A program made the position numbers and the translations under genes. Under the pieces are notes generated by a model that was not told the origin of the DNA, made no database searches, and saw only the letters and a program-made list of their open reading frames with translations. 64,000 nucleotides of DNA, taken from the NCBI GenBank assembly GCA_045541475.1, contig JAZQJI010000017.1, forward strand, positions 60,397-124,396, given 5' to 3'. The stretch comes from RGIG3077 sp045541475 (GTDB lineage: Bacteria; Bacillota; Clostridia; Oscillospirales; Ruminococcaceae). Below are positions 8,391-16,743 of the stretch, piece by piece; position 1 is the stretch's first letter, and every line of letters begins with the position of its first letter.

Positions 8391-8825
8391 TTAGTGTTCG
8401 TGTTCGCAGCAGCCGTCGCAGGTGTGAATTTCACCAACAATAGGTGTGGGGTCAATACCGTTCTTGCTGTAATAATCAGCAATAGCAGCCTTTATAGCCT
8501 GCTCGGCAAGCACACTGCAATGTACCTTAACGGGCGGCAGACCATCAAGTGCCTCGACAACAGCCTTGTTTGTAAGCTTCAAAGCTTCTTCAATTGTCTT
8601 GCCTTTGATAAGCTCAGTTGCCATTGATGATGTTGCAATAGCCGCGCCGCAGCCGAAAGTTTTGAATTTTACATCGGTGATAACGCCATTGTCAATATCA
8701 AGATACATTTTCATGATATCACCGCATTTTGCGTTGCCAACCTCGCCAATACCGTCTGCGTTTTCTATTTCTCCAACATTTCTCGGATTTGTGAAATGGT
8801 CAAGTACCTTGTCACTGTAAAGCAT
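8391..8825 (-). CDS. nifU: Iron-sulfur cluster scaffold protein, IscU/NifU type
   Basis: A 144-residue scaffold on which [Fe-S] clusters are built from sulfur delivered by the adjacent cysteine desulfurase. The three cluster-ligand cysteines are at 34 (NAKCGD), 59 (FGCGAA) and 103 (VHCSVL), and the Asp after Cys34 is kept. A C-terminal extension ends CDGCCEHEH, an extra Cys/His cluster not needed for the scaffold fold and a likely metal site. It is 18 bases downstream of nifS in the same operon, with a strong AAGGAG site. Confidence 0.93.
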   Translation of the reverse strand: MLYSDKVLDHFTNPRNVGEIENADGIGEVGNAKCGDIMKMYLDIDNGVITDVKFKTFGCGAAIATSSMATELIKGKTIEEALKLTNKAVVEALDGLPPVKVHCSVLAEQAIKAAIADYYSKNGIDPTPIVGEIHTCDGCCEHEH

Positions 8826-8843
8826 AGTTAATCTCCTTTATAT

Positions 8844-10031
8844 TTAATTTTGTTCTTTCATCATGCGTTCCCAAAGGGGAGACATTGCACGCAAAGTATT
8901 TGCTGCCTTGGGTACGCATTCTATAATATAATCAACATCTTCCCATGTTGCATCTTCACCTAAAGATATACGCAGCGAACCGTGTGCAACCTCATGCTTA
9001 AGACCGAGTGCAAGAAGAACGTGCGAGGGATCTAAATCGCCCGAAGTACAAGCTGAGCCTGAAGAAGCGCAAATTCCCATGTTATCAAGGAAGAGCAACA
9101 GGCTTTCGCCCTCAATGCCTTCGATTGAAATATTTACGTTTCCGCAAAGTCTGTTTTCCAATCCGCCGTTAAGTCTTGTCTTGGGGATTTTCAAAAGTTC
9201 TTCAATTATCTTATTACGCATCTGCGAGAGCTTTTCAATCTTAGCGTTCATCAAAGCTTCGTTGCAGGCTTCTTCCATAGCTACACCAAAACCAACGATT
9301 GAGGGTACGTTTTCAGTACCTGCACGCTTGCCCTTCTCCTGACCGCCGCCATGAATAAGATTTTTAAGAATAATTCCCTTGCGGACGTAAAGTGCGCCTA
9401 CACCTTTGGGGGCGTGTATCTTGTGGCCGGAAATCGAGAGCATATCAATCCCCATTTCTTTAACGTCAATTTTCACATTACCAATTGCCTGTACGGCATC
9501 TGTGTGGAACAAAACCTTCTTTTCCTTGCAGATTTGTCCGATTTCTGAAATATGCTGAATTGTACCGATTTCGTTGTTGGCAAACATAACGGTTACAAGT
9601 GCTGTATCCTCACGTATAGCGTCTGCAATATCCTGCGGATTTACATAACCTTTATCATCAATTTTGATATAAGTAACTTCAAAGCCTTCCTTTTCAAGAG
9701 CTTCGCAGGTATGCAAAACTGCGTGATGTTCAAAAACAGTTGTAATAATGTGCTTTTTGCCCTTTTGTGCCATGTTTTGACAAACTGATTTTATTGCCCA
9801 GTTGTCAGCTTCTGATCCGCCGCTTGTAAAGTAAATTTCCTTAGCTTCAGCGTTAATAGCACACGCTACTTTTGTTCGTGCTTGCTCAATTGCTGCCTGA
9901 GCGTTTCTGCCAAGTGCGTAAATGCTTGAAGCGTTGCCGTATCCTTGTATAAAATAAGGAAGCATTGCGTCAAGAACGTTTTGCGTCACTTTTGTTGTTG
10001 CCGCATTATCGGCGTAAACAAATCTTTTCAT
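8844..10031 (-). CDS. nifS: Cysteine desulfurase, NifS/IscS type
   Basis: A 395-residue PLP enzyme that takes sulfur from cysteine and passes it as persulfide to the scaffold. The PLP Lys is at 204 (SGHKIHAPKG), the cofactor His in the FEHHA segment near 102, and the catalytic Cys at 328 in ASSGSACTSGD, the long flexible-loop (group I) form. It heads the nifS-nifU operon. No iscR-type regulator is adjacent. The ATG follows a GAGGAA site, and the promoter lies just upstream. Confidence 0.95.
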   Translation of the reverse strand: MKRFVYADNAATTKVTQNVLDAMLPYFIQGYGNASSIYALGRNAQAAIEQARTKVACAINAEAKEIYFTSGGSEADNWAIKSVCQNMAQKGKKHIITTVFEHHAVLHTCEALEKEGFEVTYIKIDDKGYVNPQDIADAIREDTALVTVMFANNEIGTIQHISEIGQICKEKKVLFHTDAVQAIGNVKIDVKEMGIDMLSISGHKIHAPKGVGALYVRKGIILKNLIHGGGQEKGKRAGTENVPSIVGFGVAMEEACNEALMNAKIEKLSQMRNKIIEELLKIPKTRLNGGLENRLCGNVNISIEGIEGESLLLFLDNMGICASSGSACTSGDLDPSHVLLALGLKHEVAHGSLRISLGEDATWEDVDYIIECVPKAANTLRAMSPLWERMMKEQN

Positions 10032-10111
10032 ATATATTCCTCATTCTTCGCATCACTATTGACTGTATTGTGCGATGCTATATCTTGATGTATTTATATT
10101 TCCAACACTAT

Positions 10112-10140
10112 ATTATATAACATTAGTTTTAAAATATCAA
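10112..10140 (-). promoter_or_regulatory. Promoter of nifS-nifU
   Basis: On the minus strand, -35 TTGATA (10135-10140), a 17-base spacer and -10 TATAAT (10112-10117). The -35 box overlaps the stop codon of rnhA, so nifSU can be read separately from malQ-rnhA. The leader is about 75 bases. Confidence 0.75.
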
Positions 10141-10583
10141 GTGTTTTGAGCAAATTTATCACGCTGAGCCACTGCAAGCCTGTCACAGCGCTCGTTTTCG
10201 CTATGTCCGTTGTGTCCTTTTATCCATACAAACGTTACCTTGTGTACAGCGAGAAGAGCAAGCAGTTGCTCCCACAAATCAACATTCAAAGCAGGTTTTT
10301 TATCTGATTTTATCCAGTTTTTCTTTTTCCATGAATAAACCCAGCCCAAATTTACGCTGTCGCAGATATATTTGCTGTCAGTTGTCATTGTTACCTCGCA
10401 AGGCTCTTTCAATGCCGAAAGCGCTGATATAACCGCCGTTAACTCCATGCGGTTGTTTGTTGTATCGGGTGAGCCGCCCGAAAGCTCTTTTTCGACTTTG
10501 CCAAATCGCAGAATAGCGCCCCAACCGCCGGGGCCGGGATTTCCACTGCACGCCCCGTCGGAGAAAGCGTCAACGTGTTTCAT
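10137..10583 (-). CDS. rnhA: Ribonuclease HI
   Basis: A 148-residue enzyme that cuts the RNA strand of RNA-DNA hybrids. The DEDD active site is visible: Asp in FSDGACSGNPGPGGWG, Glu in NNRMELTA, Asp in TTDSKY and Asp in ENERCDRLA. The start is ATG 10583, eight bases after a GGAGG site that lies within the last codons of malQ, so it overlaps malQ by 14 bases and is translationally coupled. No N-terminal hybrid-binding domain is present. Confidence 0.95.
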   Translation of the reverse strand: MKHVDAFSDGACSGNPGPGGWGAILRFGKVEKELSGGSPDTTNNRMELTAVISALSALKEPCEVTMTTDSKYICDSVNLGWVYSWKKKNWIKSDKKPALNVDLWEQLLALLAVHKVTFVWIKGHNGHSENERCDRLAVAQRDKFAQNT

Positions 10584-12066
10584 CAATCATACCTCCAAGA
10601 CGGTCGTAAACACAGCAAAGTCTGTTGATTTTATTTGCAAGCAAATCAGAAAAATCACTCTCAATTGTTCTGAAGCACCAATTGTTGCCAAAGCTTGAAG
10701 GCGTATTCATTCTGGCTGATGTGCCAAGGTGCAAAAAGTCCTGAATTTGAGCAATTGCATATCTTGCGTTACTGGTCCATGCAACGCGGATAAGTGCATC
10801 GCATAAATCGTTTTTGTCTTTAACACCACAATATTCAAGACAAAACTTGAGCTGCCATTCATCAAGCGAATCTACCCAACCTTGCAATGTATCGTTGTCA
10901 TGTGTGCCCGTGTAAACTACGCAGTTGTGACGATGGTTGTGTGGCAGATATACGTTTGAAGGGTTGTCAAACGCAAACTGCAAAACCTTCATTCCGGGAT
11001 AACCTGTTTCTTCAAGCAGCTCTTTTACTTCGGGTGTAAGGAATCCCAAGTCTTCTGCTATTATGCCCTTTTCTCCGAATTTTTCGTGTACCAACGCAAA
11101 AAGTTCGCTACCCATTGCTTTTTCCCATTTGCCGTTTGCAGCGGTTTCGCTGCCAAATGGAATAGCATAGTAGCTCTCAAAGCCTCTGAAATGGTCAATT
11201 CTTGTAATATCATAAATTTTTAGCGCAAAACCAATGCGTTTTAACCACCATTCAAAATTGGTCTTTTTGTGATAATCCCAATCGTAAACGGGATTACCCC
11301 AAAGCTGACCATCAGGTGAGAAAGCATCGGGTGGACAGCCTGCAACGGATATAGGCTTTTTGTCTTTGTCGAATTGGAAAAGCTCAGGACAACACCAAGC
11401 TTCAACACTGTCATAAGCGCAGTAAATCGGAATATCGCCAATAATTTCAATGCCGCGCTCGTTGGCGTATTTTTTTATGTAAAGCCATTGCTCGTAAAAC
11501 TTAAGCTGTATGAATTTTTGAAAACCTATTTCATCGCTAAGTTCTTTTTTTGCTTTTTCAATCGCAGATTTTTTGCGCATTTTCAAGCTTTCGTCCCATT
11601 CGTACCATGGCTTAAAATCGTTTTGTTGTTTTAATGCACAGTACAATGCGTAATCATCAAGCCAGTCACCGTTTTCTTCAAAAAAGATTTTACATTCGGG
11701 CATCAAGCAACCGTTCCAATTTTTGTAAGCCTTACGCAGCACGGCAAAGCAGTTGTTGTATATTGTTCCATAGTCAACTTTTCTTGCGTTGTCATACCAA
11801 TCAATATTCTTGTAATCCTCATGGCAGAGCATACCGTCAAAGCAAAGTGTATCAAAGTCAATAAAATACGGGTTGCCTGCAAATGCTGATGATGATTGAT
11901 ACGGTGAATCACCGTATCCTGTGGGCGAAAGCGGCAGAACCTGCCAGCAGTTAATTCCTGCTTTGCTTAAAAAATCTATAAAAGCTTTTGCGTTTTGTCC
12001 CAGTTTGCCAATGCCGTATTCACCGGGCAAACTTGATATGTGCATCAAAATTCCGCTTCTTCTCAT
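10570..12066 (-). CDS. malQ: 4-alpha-glucanotransferase (amylomaltase, GH77)
   Basis: A 498-residue cytoplasmic enzyme that transfers alpha-1,4-glucan segments between maltooligosaccharides. GH77 hallmarks: the N-terminal GILMHISSLPGEYGIG, nucleophile Asp291 in ITRIDHFRGF, acid/base Glu338 in IIAEDLG, and YTGTHDNDTLQGW. Length is standard, and no signal peptide is present. It heads a two-gene unit with rnhA; the pairing has no obvious functional logic. Other maltodextrin genes are absent from the window. Confidence 0.96.
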   Translation of the reverse strand: MRRSGILMHISSLPGEYGIGKLGQNAKAFIDFLSKAGINCWQVLPLSPTGYGDSPYQSSSAFAGNPYFIDFDTLCFDGMLCHEDYKNIDWYDNARKVDYGTIYNNCFAVLRKAYKNWNGCLMPECKIFFEENGDWLDDYALYCALKQQNDFKPWYEWDESLKMRKKSAIEKAKKELSDEIGFQKFIQLKFYEQWLYIKKYANERGIEIIGDIPIYCAYDSVEAWCCPELFQFDKDKKPISVAGCPPDAFSPDGQLWGNPVYDWDYHKKTNFEWWLKRIGFALKIYDITRIDHFRGFESYYAIPFGSETAANGKWEKAMGSELFALVHEKFGEKGIIAEDLGFLTPEVKELLEETGYPGMKVLQFAFDNPSNVYLPHNHRHNCVVYTGTHDNDTLQGWVDSLDEWQLKFCLEYCGVKDKNDLCDALIRVAWTSNARYAIAQIQDFLHLGTSARMNTPSSFGNNWCFRTIESDFSDLLANKINRLCCVYDRLGGMIDETR

Positions 12067-12168
12067 GATATTATTACCTTCTTTGCATAAATTTTTTTGT
12101 ATCTTGAAATTGAAAAAAGCACATACTAAGAAAAATCGAATGTTTGAGTATAAGCGAGGTGATTTTCT

Positions 12169-12594
12169 TTGAGTGTTTTTCGCACAAGATTAATTTTGTT
12201 TTTGGCAGGTGGAATGCTTTACTGCCTTATTGAAATTCTCTTCCGAGGCTATACTCATTGGAGTATGGGTATAACGGGTGGGGTGTGCATGGTGTTTTTG
12301 TATGAAATTATGACAAAAACAAATTTGCCTATATGGGCGCAATGCCTTTTGGGAAGCGCTATTATTACATTTTTTGAATATGGTGTCGGTGTGTTTGTTA
12401 ATTTGTATATGCATTGGAATGTGTGGGATTATTCCGATATGCCGCTCAATATTCAAGGACAGATATGCGTGCCGTTTATGATAATCTGGTACTTTATATG
12501 CATACCGGCAAGATATATAAGCAAATTTTTGGAGCGTAATCTGTTTTCTAAAAGATTTATTACTTTTCGAAAGCAATCGTACCCAACGAATTGA
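12169..12594 (+). CDS. Small integral membrane protein (putative ABC transporter permease-like, CmpB family)
   Basis: A 141-residue hydrophobic protein with about four predicted membrane helices. It resembles the family labelled 'putative ABC-transporter type IV' (CmpB-like), whose function is unknown; motifs such as EYGVGVFVN and WDYSDMPLN...GQICVPF fit. Translation appears to start at TTG 12169, six bases after a GAGGTGA site; no ATG is suitably placed. Its last 35 bases overlap the 3' end of the convergent esterase gene. Despite the family name, no ABC ATPase is nearby. Confidence 0.7.
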   Translation: MSVFRTRLILFLAGGMLYCLIEILFRGYTHWSMGITGGVCMVFLYEIMTKTNLPIWAQCLLGSAIITFFEYGVGVFVNLYMHWNVWDYSDMPLNIQGQICVPFMIIWYFICIPARYISKFLERNLFSKRFITFRKQSYPTN

Positions 12595-13612
12595 TAAACT
12601 GCGAAAGCTCTGTTGCCATTTCGGTCTGTTCCGATATTCTCGGATGTCCCGGAGTGGCTTTTCCGTTTCGGGTAAAGCTGAATTTGTATATCTTTGAATC
12701 GTTAGATTCTTCTTTAACCTCTTCAATAGCCTTGTCCCACTCGTCGCTATGCATTAAAACCGTTGTGCACAAAACAAAGCAAGCCTTGGGATAATGCGAT
12801 CTAAGATTTTTCAAAAGTTCAAGATAGCTGTCTTTCCAGATGCGTCTGTAATCAGCGTTTGCAATGTCGTAATCATCAAATCCTTCGTGATGAGGGTCGT
12901 TCTGACCAATTGCGATAATAACTACATCGGGTATGTATTTTGAAAAATCCCATTGTGTATATCCAACATCTGTATGCGGAAGATAGCAAACCTTATCATA
13001 AACGGTTTCCAAGCCAACTTTGCCGTTATCGTAGTATCCTGTATTGTCACGCAAAGCAATACCGCCCTGTGCAATATTATGGATTTGTGCATTTAAAAGT
13101 CTTGCTGTTTCCATGGTAAAGCTATACCATGAATTATCATATTTAGCATTGTGCCCTTCAGGGTCATGCGTTGCTTCAAACCCAACAGCCTCACATACTT
13201 CACCTGCGCTAACGCTGTCACCGTAGCATTCGATTTTTCTTTCAGGCAACGTCGCTTTTGAAATATTTGTATCATCATCACAGATAAGCCCAAAGAATTC
13301 GAAATAATTATGCGCACCGTGAGTTTTGTATATAATAATTTCGTGTTCGGTATTTTCTAAATCGGCACAAAGCTCAATATCATGTATATCATTGTCATAC
13401 GGCAAATCTACTTTTTTTACAATACCATCAATGACAAATCCTATTTGACTTGTACTATGCTGATGAAAATTTCTTACGCGAACTGCAAATTTTGTGCCGC
13501 TGACTTTTATAATTGCCATTGTTCCTGCAAAGTAGAATTTGGGCGTATTATCATTTTGCCAATCAATACGGCCCATGTATGAAAAGTTTTTATCATCTGC
13601 TTTGATAAACAT
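12560..13612 (-). CDS. SGNH/GDSL hydrolase, carbohydrate esterase family 2-like
   Basis: A 350-residue two-domain protein. An N-terminal beta-sandwich (about 1-115) precedes an SGNH esterase domain with nucleophile Ser133 in CYGDSVSAGE, the oxyanion Asn in AIGQNDPH, and His323 in TPGHPRISEQ. This order matches CE2 enzymes, which remove acetyl groups from xylan or glucomannan oligomers and often use a Ser-His dyad. There is no signal peptide, so it should act inside the cell on imported acetylated oligosaccharides. The substrate is inference. It has its own promoter. Confidence 0.8.
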   Translation of the reverse strand: MFIKADDKNFSYMGRIDWQNDNTPKFYFAGTMAIIKVSGTKFAVRVRNFHQHSTSQIGFVIDGIVKKVDLPYDNDIHDIELCADLENTEHEIIIYKTHGAHNYFEFFGLICDDDTNISKATLPERKIECYGDSVSAGEVCEAVGFEATHDPEGHNAKYDNSWYSFTMETARLLNAQIHNIAQGGIALRDNTGYYDNGKVGLETVYDKVCYLPHTDVGYTQWDFSKYIPDVVIIAIGQNDPHHEGFDDYDIANADYRRIWKDSYLELLKNLRSHYPKACFVLCTTVLMHSDEWDKAIEEVKEESNDSKIYKFSFTRNGKATPGHPRISEQTEMATELSQFINSLGTIAFEK

Positions 13613-13644
13613 CTATATTCTCCTTCTTGAATAAAATACAATAT

Positions 13645-13674
13645 ATTATAGCACTTTTATATGTACAATATCAA
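13645..13674 (-). promoter_or_regulatory. Promoter of the CE2-like esterase
   Basis: On the minus strand, -35 TTGATA (13669-13674), an 18-base spacer and -10 TATAAT (13645-13650), followed by an AGGAG ribosome binding site and ATG 13612. Confidence 0.65.
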
Positions 13675-13769
13675 GTGTTATTTTTGTAAATAAAAATGTA
13701 TCAAAATAAGTGAGTTTGAAATATAATATAGCATTGTATTATATTTTTATTAGTAAAAGGAGAAACAAT

Positions 13770-14507
13770 ATGCCATCAGTATACTTAAGTCCGTCTACGC
13801 AGGAATATAACCAATATGTAAACGGCGGAACCGAAGAACAGTACATGAATATCGTCGCCGACAGAATGGAGCCGTATCTGCGCTCAAGCGGTATAACATT
13901 TGTTAGAAACGACCGCAACAAAACAGCGGCAAATGCGATTGCCGAATCGAATATGGGTAACTATGATGTTCATTTAGCGTTGCATTCAAACGCTGCGCCG
14001 CCGAATTTGGCAGGACAATTAAGAGGCATTGATATATACTATTACCCCGGTAGTCAGTCAAGCGAGAACTTAGCAAATATTATTGCTAATAATTTTAAAG
14101 CAATATATCCGCTGCCGGAAAAATCGAGAGCATTGCCTACAGATTATTTGGGAGAAGTTACAAGAACAAGAGCAGCCGCAGTTCTGGCTGAAATCGGATA
14201 TCATGATAATATAGAAGATGCAGAATGGATTAAATCAAATCTTTCTGCCATTGCGAGAAATCTTGTTATATCTTTAACAGATTATTTTGATATTCCGTTT
14301 GTTGAAGCAACTACGGCAAGAAGAGGTACGGTTATTCTCAATGAAGGTAATCTTAACCTGCGCCGTTATCCTTCAATGGAGGGTACAATAATCGGTTCTA
14401 TTCCTAACGGAGCGGAGGTTGAAATATTGGGAACAGTTGGTAATTGGTACGTTGTACGCTACAACGGCAAAACAGGTTATGCAAGTTCTGATTTTATCTT
14501 TCAATAA
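13770..14507 (+). CDS. N-acetylmuramoyl-L-alanine amidase-like protein with SH3b domain
   Basis: A 245-residue protein: an Amidase_3-like domain (about 1-180) and a bacterial SH3 domain (about 183-245, VILNEGNLNLRRYPSM...GYASSDFIF) that usually binds cell wall. Family residues seen are Glu22/Glu23 in GGTEEQYMN, His72 in HLALHSNAAP and Glu141 in VLAEIGYHDN. The usual first zinc His (as in DPGHGG) is replaced by LSPSTQE. There is no signal peptide from ATG 13770, which follows AAAAGGAGA. It could be a lysin released by another route or an intracellular or spore-related enzyme; the choice is open. Confidence 0.8.
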   Translation: MPSVYLSPSTQEYNQYVNGGTEEQYMNIVADRMEPYLRSSGITFVRNDRNKTAANAIAESNMGNYDVHLALHSNAAPPNLAGQLRGIDIYYYPGSQSSENLANIIANNFKAIYPLPEKSRALPTDYLGEVTRTRAAAVLAEIGYHDNIEDAEWIKSNLSAIARNLVISLTDYFDIPFVEATTARRGTVILNEGNLNLRRYPSMEGTIIGSIPNGAEVEILGTVGNWYVVRYNGKTGYASSDFIFQ

Positions 14508-14593
14508 AGGCATAGATAAATTAAGTTGCTGTCAACACCGTTAAAACAGTGTTGGTGCAAATTCATAAATCAATAAAAAATAAAAAAATTGTG

Positions 14594-14623
14594 TTGACAT
14601 AAAGCTATATTTTGTATTATAAT
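14594..14623 (+). promoter_or_regulatory. Promoter and long leader of pckG
   Basis: -35 TTGACA (14594-14599), an 18-base spacer and -10 TATAAT (14618-14623). The leader to the ATG is about 160 bases and contains a small perfect hairpin GTGTAA-GTAA-TTACAC (14660-14675). I recognise no known riboswitch in it. The 14508-14593 stretch after the amidase holds only a weak hairpin (CAACAC/GTGTTG, 14533-14554) without a T-tract. Confidence 0.75.
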
Positions 14624-14788
14624 ATATTTGTGGAAAATTTGATGTGTTTAGTATTTACGGTGTAAGTAATTACACATAAATTTTGCTTAATACCGCAAAT
14701 TTATCCTTTAAAATTTTAAATCCGATGCTGACTTGATTTTTATATACACAGATACAGCATGAAATGGATTGGCACAGGAGGTATATTG

Positions 14789-16603
14789 ATGTCAGAAGTA
14801 AAACTTACAAAAAACCCCAACGTTCTTGCATGGCTTGATGAAGTAATTGCTCTCACAAAGCCTGAGAATGTAGTCTGGATTGACGGAAGTCAGGAGCAGC
14901 TTGATGCATTAACACAGGAAGCTATCTCCACAGGCGAAATGATTGAACTTAATAATGAATTACTCCCCGGATGTTTGTATCACAGAACTGCTCCGAATGA
15001 TGTTGCTCGTGTTGAAGACAGAACATTCATCTGCTCACGCAACAAAGAAGATGCAGGCCCTACAAACAACTGGTGCGATCCTAAAGAAATGTACGCAAAA
15101 CTCACACCTATGTACGATGGTATCATGAAAGGAAGAACAATGTATGTTATTCCTTATTCCATGGGTCCTATCGGTTCTCCTCTTGCTAAGGTGGGTGTTG
15201 AAGTTACAGATTCTATCTACGTTGTTCTCAACATGAACATCATGACAAGAATCGGCGTTGACGCATTCAAGAACCTCGGTGATGAATCCAACGACTTTGT
15301 TAGAGGTCTTCATGCTAAGGGCGATGTTGATCCCGAAAACAGATATATCGTTCACTTCCCCGAAGATAACGCAATCTGGTCAATCAACTCCGCTTACGGC
15401 GGCAACGTTCTTCTCGGTAAAAAGTGCTTCGCTCTCAGAATAGCTTCCTATCAGGGTAAGAACGAAGGCTGGATGGCTGAGCATATGCTCATTCTTGGTA
15501 TCGAAAAGCCCAACGGCGAGGTTAAATATGTTTCTGCTGCATTCCCTTCTGCTTGCGGTAAAACAAACCTTGCAATGCTTATTCCACCGGAAACATATAC
15601 AAAGAAGGGCTATAAGGTTTGGACAGTCGGCGATGATATCGCATGGCTCAAGCCCGGCGAAGATGGCAGACTTTACGCTATCAACCCCGAAAACGGCTTC
15701 TTCGGCGTTGCTCCCGGCACAAACGAAAAGTCTAATTTTAATGCACTTGCTTCCACAAAGAAGAATACAATCTTCACAAACGTTGCTATCAACAATGATG
15801 ATATGACAGTTTGGTGGGAAGGTCTTGATAAGAACCCGCCCGTAAACGCAACAGAATGGAAGGGTGCAAAGGTTAACGGTAAGGAATTTACATCGGTTAT
15901 GGGTGCTGATGGCAAGCCTCAGAAGCTCGCTCACCCCAACTCAAGATTTACAGCTCCCGCTAAGAACTGCCCCTGCATCAGCCCCGAATTTGACAATCCT
16001 CAGGGCGTGCCGATCTCCGCTATGATCTTTGGCGGCAGACGCGCTAAGACTGCTCCTCTCGTATACCAGAGCTTTGACTGGAATCACGGTGTATTCGTAG
16101 GCTCTATCATGGCTTCCGAAACAACTGCAGCTGCAACAGGCGCTGTTGGCGTTGTAAGACGTGATCCTATGGCTATGTTGCCTTTCTGTGGCTACCACAT
16201 GGGCGATTACTGGGCACATTGGCTTGAAATGGGCGAAAAGCTTGGAGATAAGGCTCCCAAGATCTTCAATGTTAACTGGTTCAGAACAGACGATGAAGGA
16301 CATTTCATTTGGCCCGGATTTGGCGACAATATGCGTGTTCTTGATTGGATTATCCAGCGCTGTGAAGATGCAGCTGACGCTGTTGAAACTCCTATTGGAT
16401 ACGAGCCTAAGGCTGAAGATATCAACGTAGAAGGTCTTGAAGACATCGATGTAAATACAATCGAAGGTCTGCTTGATGTTGACGTTGATCTTTGGAAAGA
16501 AGAAGCTAAGGGTATCCGTGAATTCTACGGCAAGTTCGGCGATAAGCTTCCTGAAGAGCTTTCCAAGCAGCTTGATAATCTCGAAGCAAGACTTAACAAG
16601 TAA
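14789..16603 (+). CDS. pckG: Phosphoenolpyruvate carboxykinase (GTP)
   Basis: A 604-residue cytoplasmic enzyme interconverting oxaloacetate + GTP and PEP + CO2 + GDP; in fermenters it often runs toward oxaloacetate. The GTP-type signature is clear: PSACGKTNLAML with the reactive Cys near residue 256 inside the kinase-1 loop, VGDDIAWL, and GFFGVAPGTN. The start is ATG 14789, seven bases after AGGAGG; an earlier in-frame ATG at 14759 lacks a binding site. Codon use is strongly biased (many GCT, AAC and AAG codons), suggesting high expression. It is monocistronic. Confidence 0.97.
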   Translation: MSEVKLTKNPNVLAWLDEVIALTKPENVVWIDGSQEQLDALTQEAISTGEMIELNNELLPGCLYHRTAPNDVARVEDRTFICSRNKEDAGPTNNWCDPKEMYAKLTPMYDGIMKGRTMYVIPYSMGPIGSPLAKVGVEVTDSIYVVLNMNIMTRIGVDAFKNLGDESNDFVRGLHAKGDVDPENRYIVHFPEDNAIWSINSAYGGNVLLGKKCFALRIASYQGKNEGWMAEHMLILGIEKPNGEVKYVSAAFPSACGKTNLAMLIPPETYTKKGYKVWTVGDDIAWLKPGEDGRLYAINPENGFFGVAPGTNEKSNFNALASTKKNTIFTNVAINNDDMTVWWEGLDKNPPVNATEWKGAKVNGKEFTSVMGADGKPQKLAHPNSRFTAPAKNCPCISPEFDNPQGVPISAMIFGGRRAKTAPLVYQSFDWNHGVFVGSIMASETTAAATGAVGVVRRDPMAMLPFCGYHMGDYWAHWLEMGEKLGDKAPKIFNVNWFRTDDEGHFIWPGFGDNMRVLDWIIQRCEDAADAVETPIGYEPKAEDINVEGLEDIDVNTIEGLLDVDVDLWKEEAKGIREFYGKFGDKLPEELSKQLDNLEARLNK

Positions 16604-16628
16604 TTTATTTGCCTGTATATAAAGCTTA

Positions 16629-16660
16629 TCGGCGGAACAGTTAATCTGTTCCGCCGATTT
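16629..16660 (+). terminator. Terminator of pckG
   Basis: A 12-bp perfect stem TCGGCGGAACAG/CTGTTCCGCCGA (16629-16640 and 16646-16657) with loop TTAAT, extendable by outer GCTTAT/ATAAGC pairing. The U-tract is short (TTT). Confidence 0.75.
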
Positions 16661-16690
16661 GATAAGCTATTATAAACAAATTGATTACGA

Positions 16691-16731
16691 AATAACCTGA
16701 GAAGTTCCTTATGCTTCTCGGGTTATTCTTG
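16691..16731. terminator. Second hairpin, probable terminator for feoAB (bidirectional)
   Basis: A 14-bp stem AATAACCTGAGAAG/CTTCTCGGGTTATT with one G-T pair (16691-16704 and 16714-16727) lies between the convergent pckG and feoB genes. Confidence 0.65.
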
Positions 16732-16743
16732 TTTACGCCGTAT

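Noticed and set aside
15380..15934. Long minus-strand open frame of 184 codons inside pckG
   Set aside because: It is antisense to the strongly conserved pckG gene, shows no ribosome binding site, and exists because of the biased codon use of that gene.
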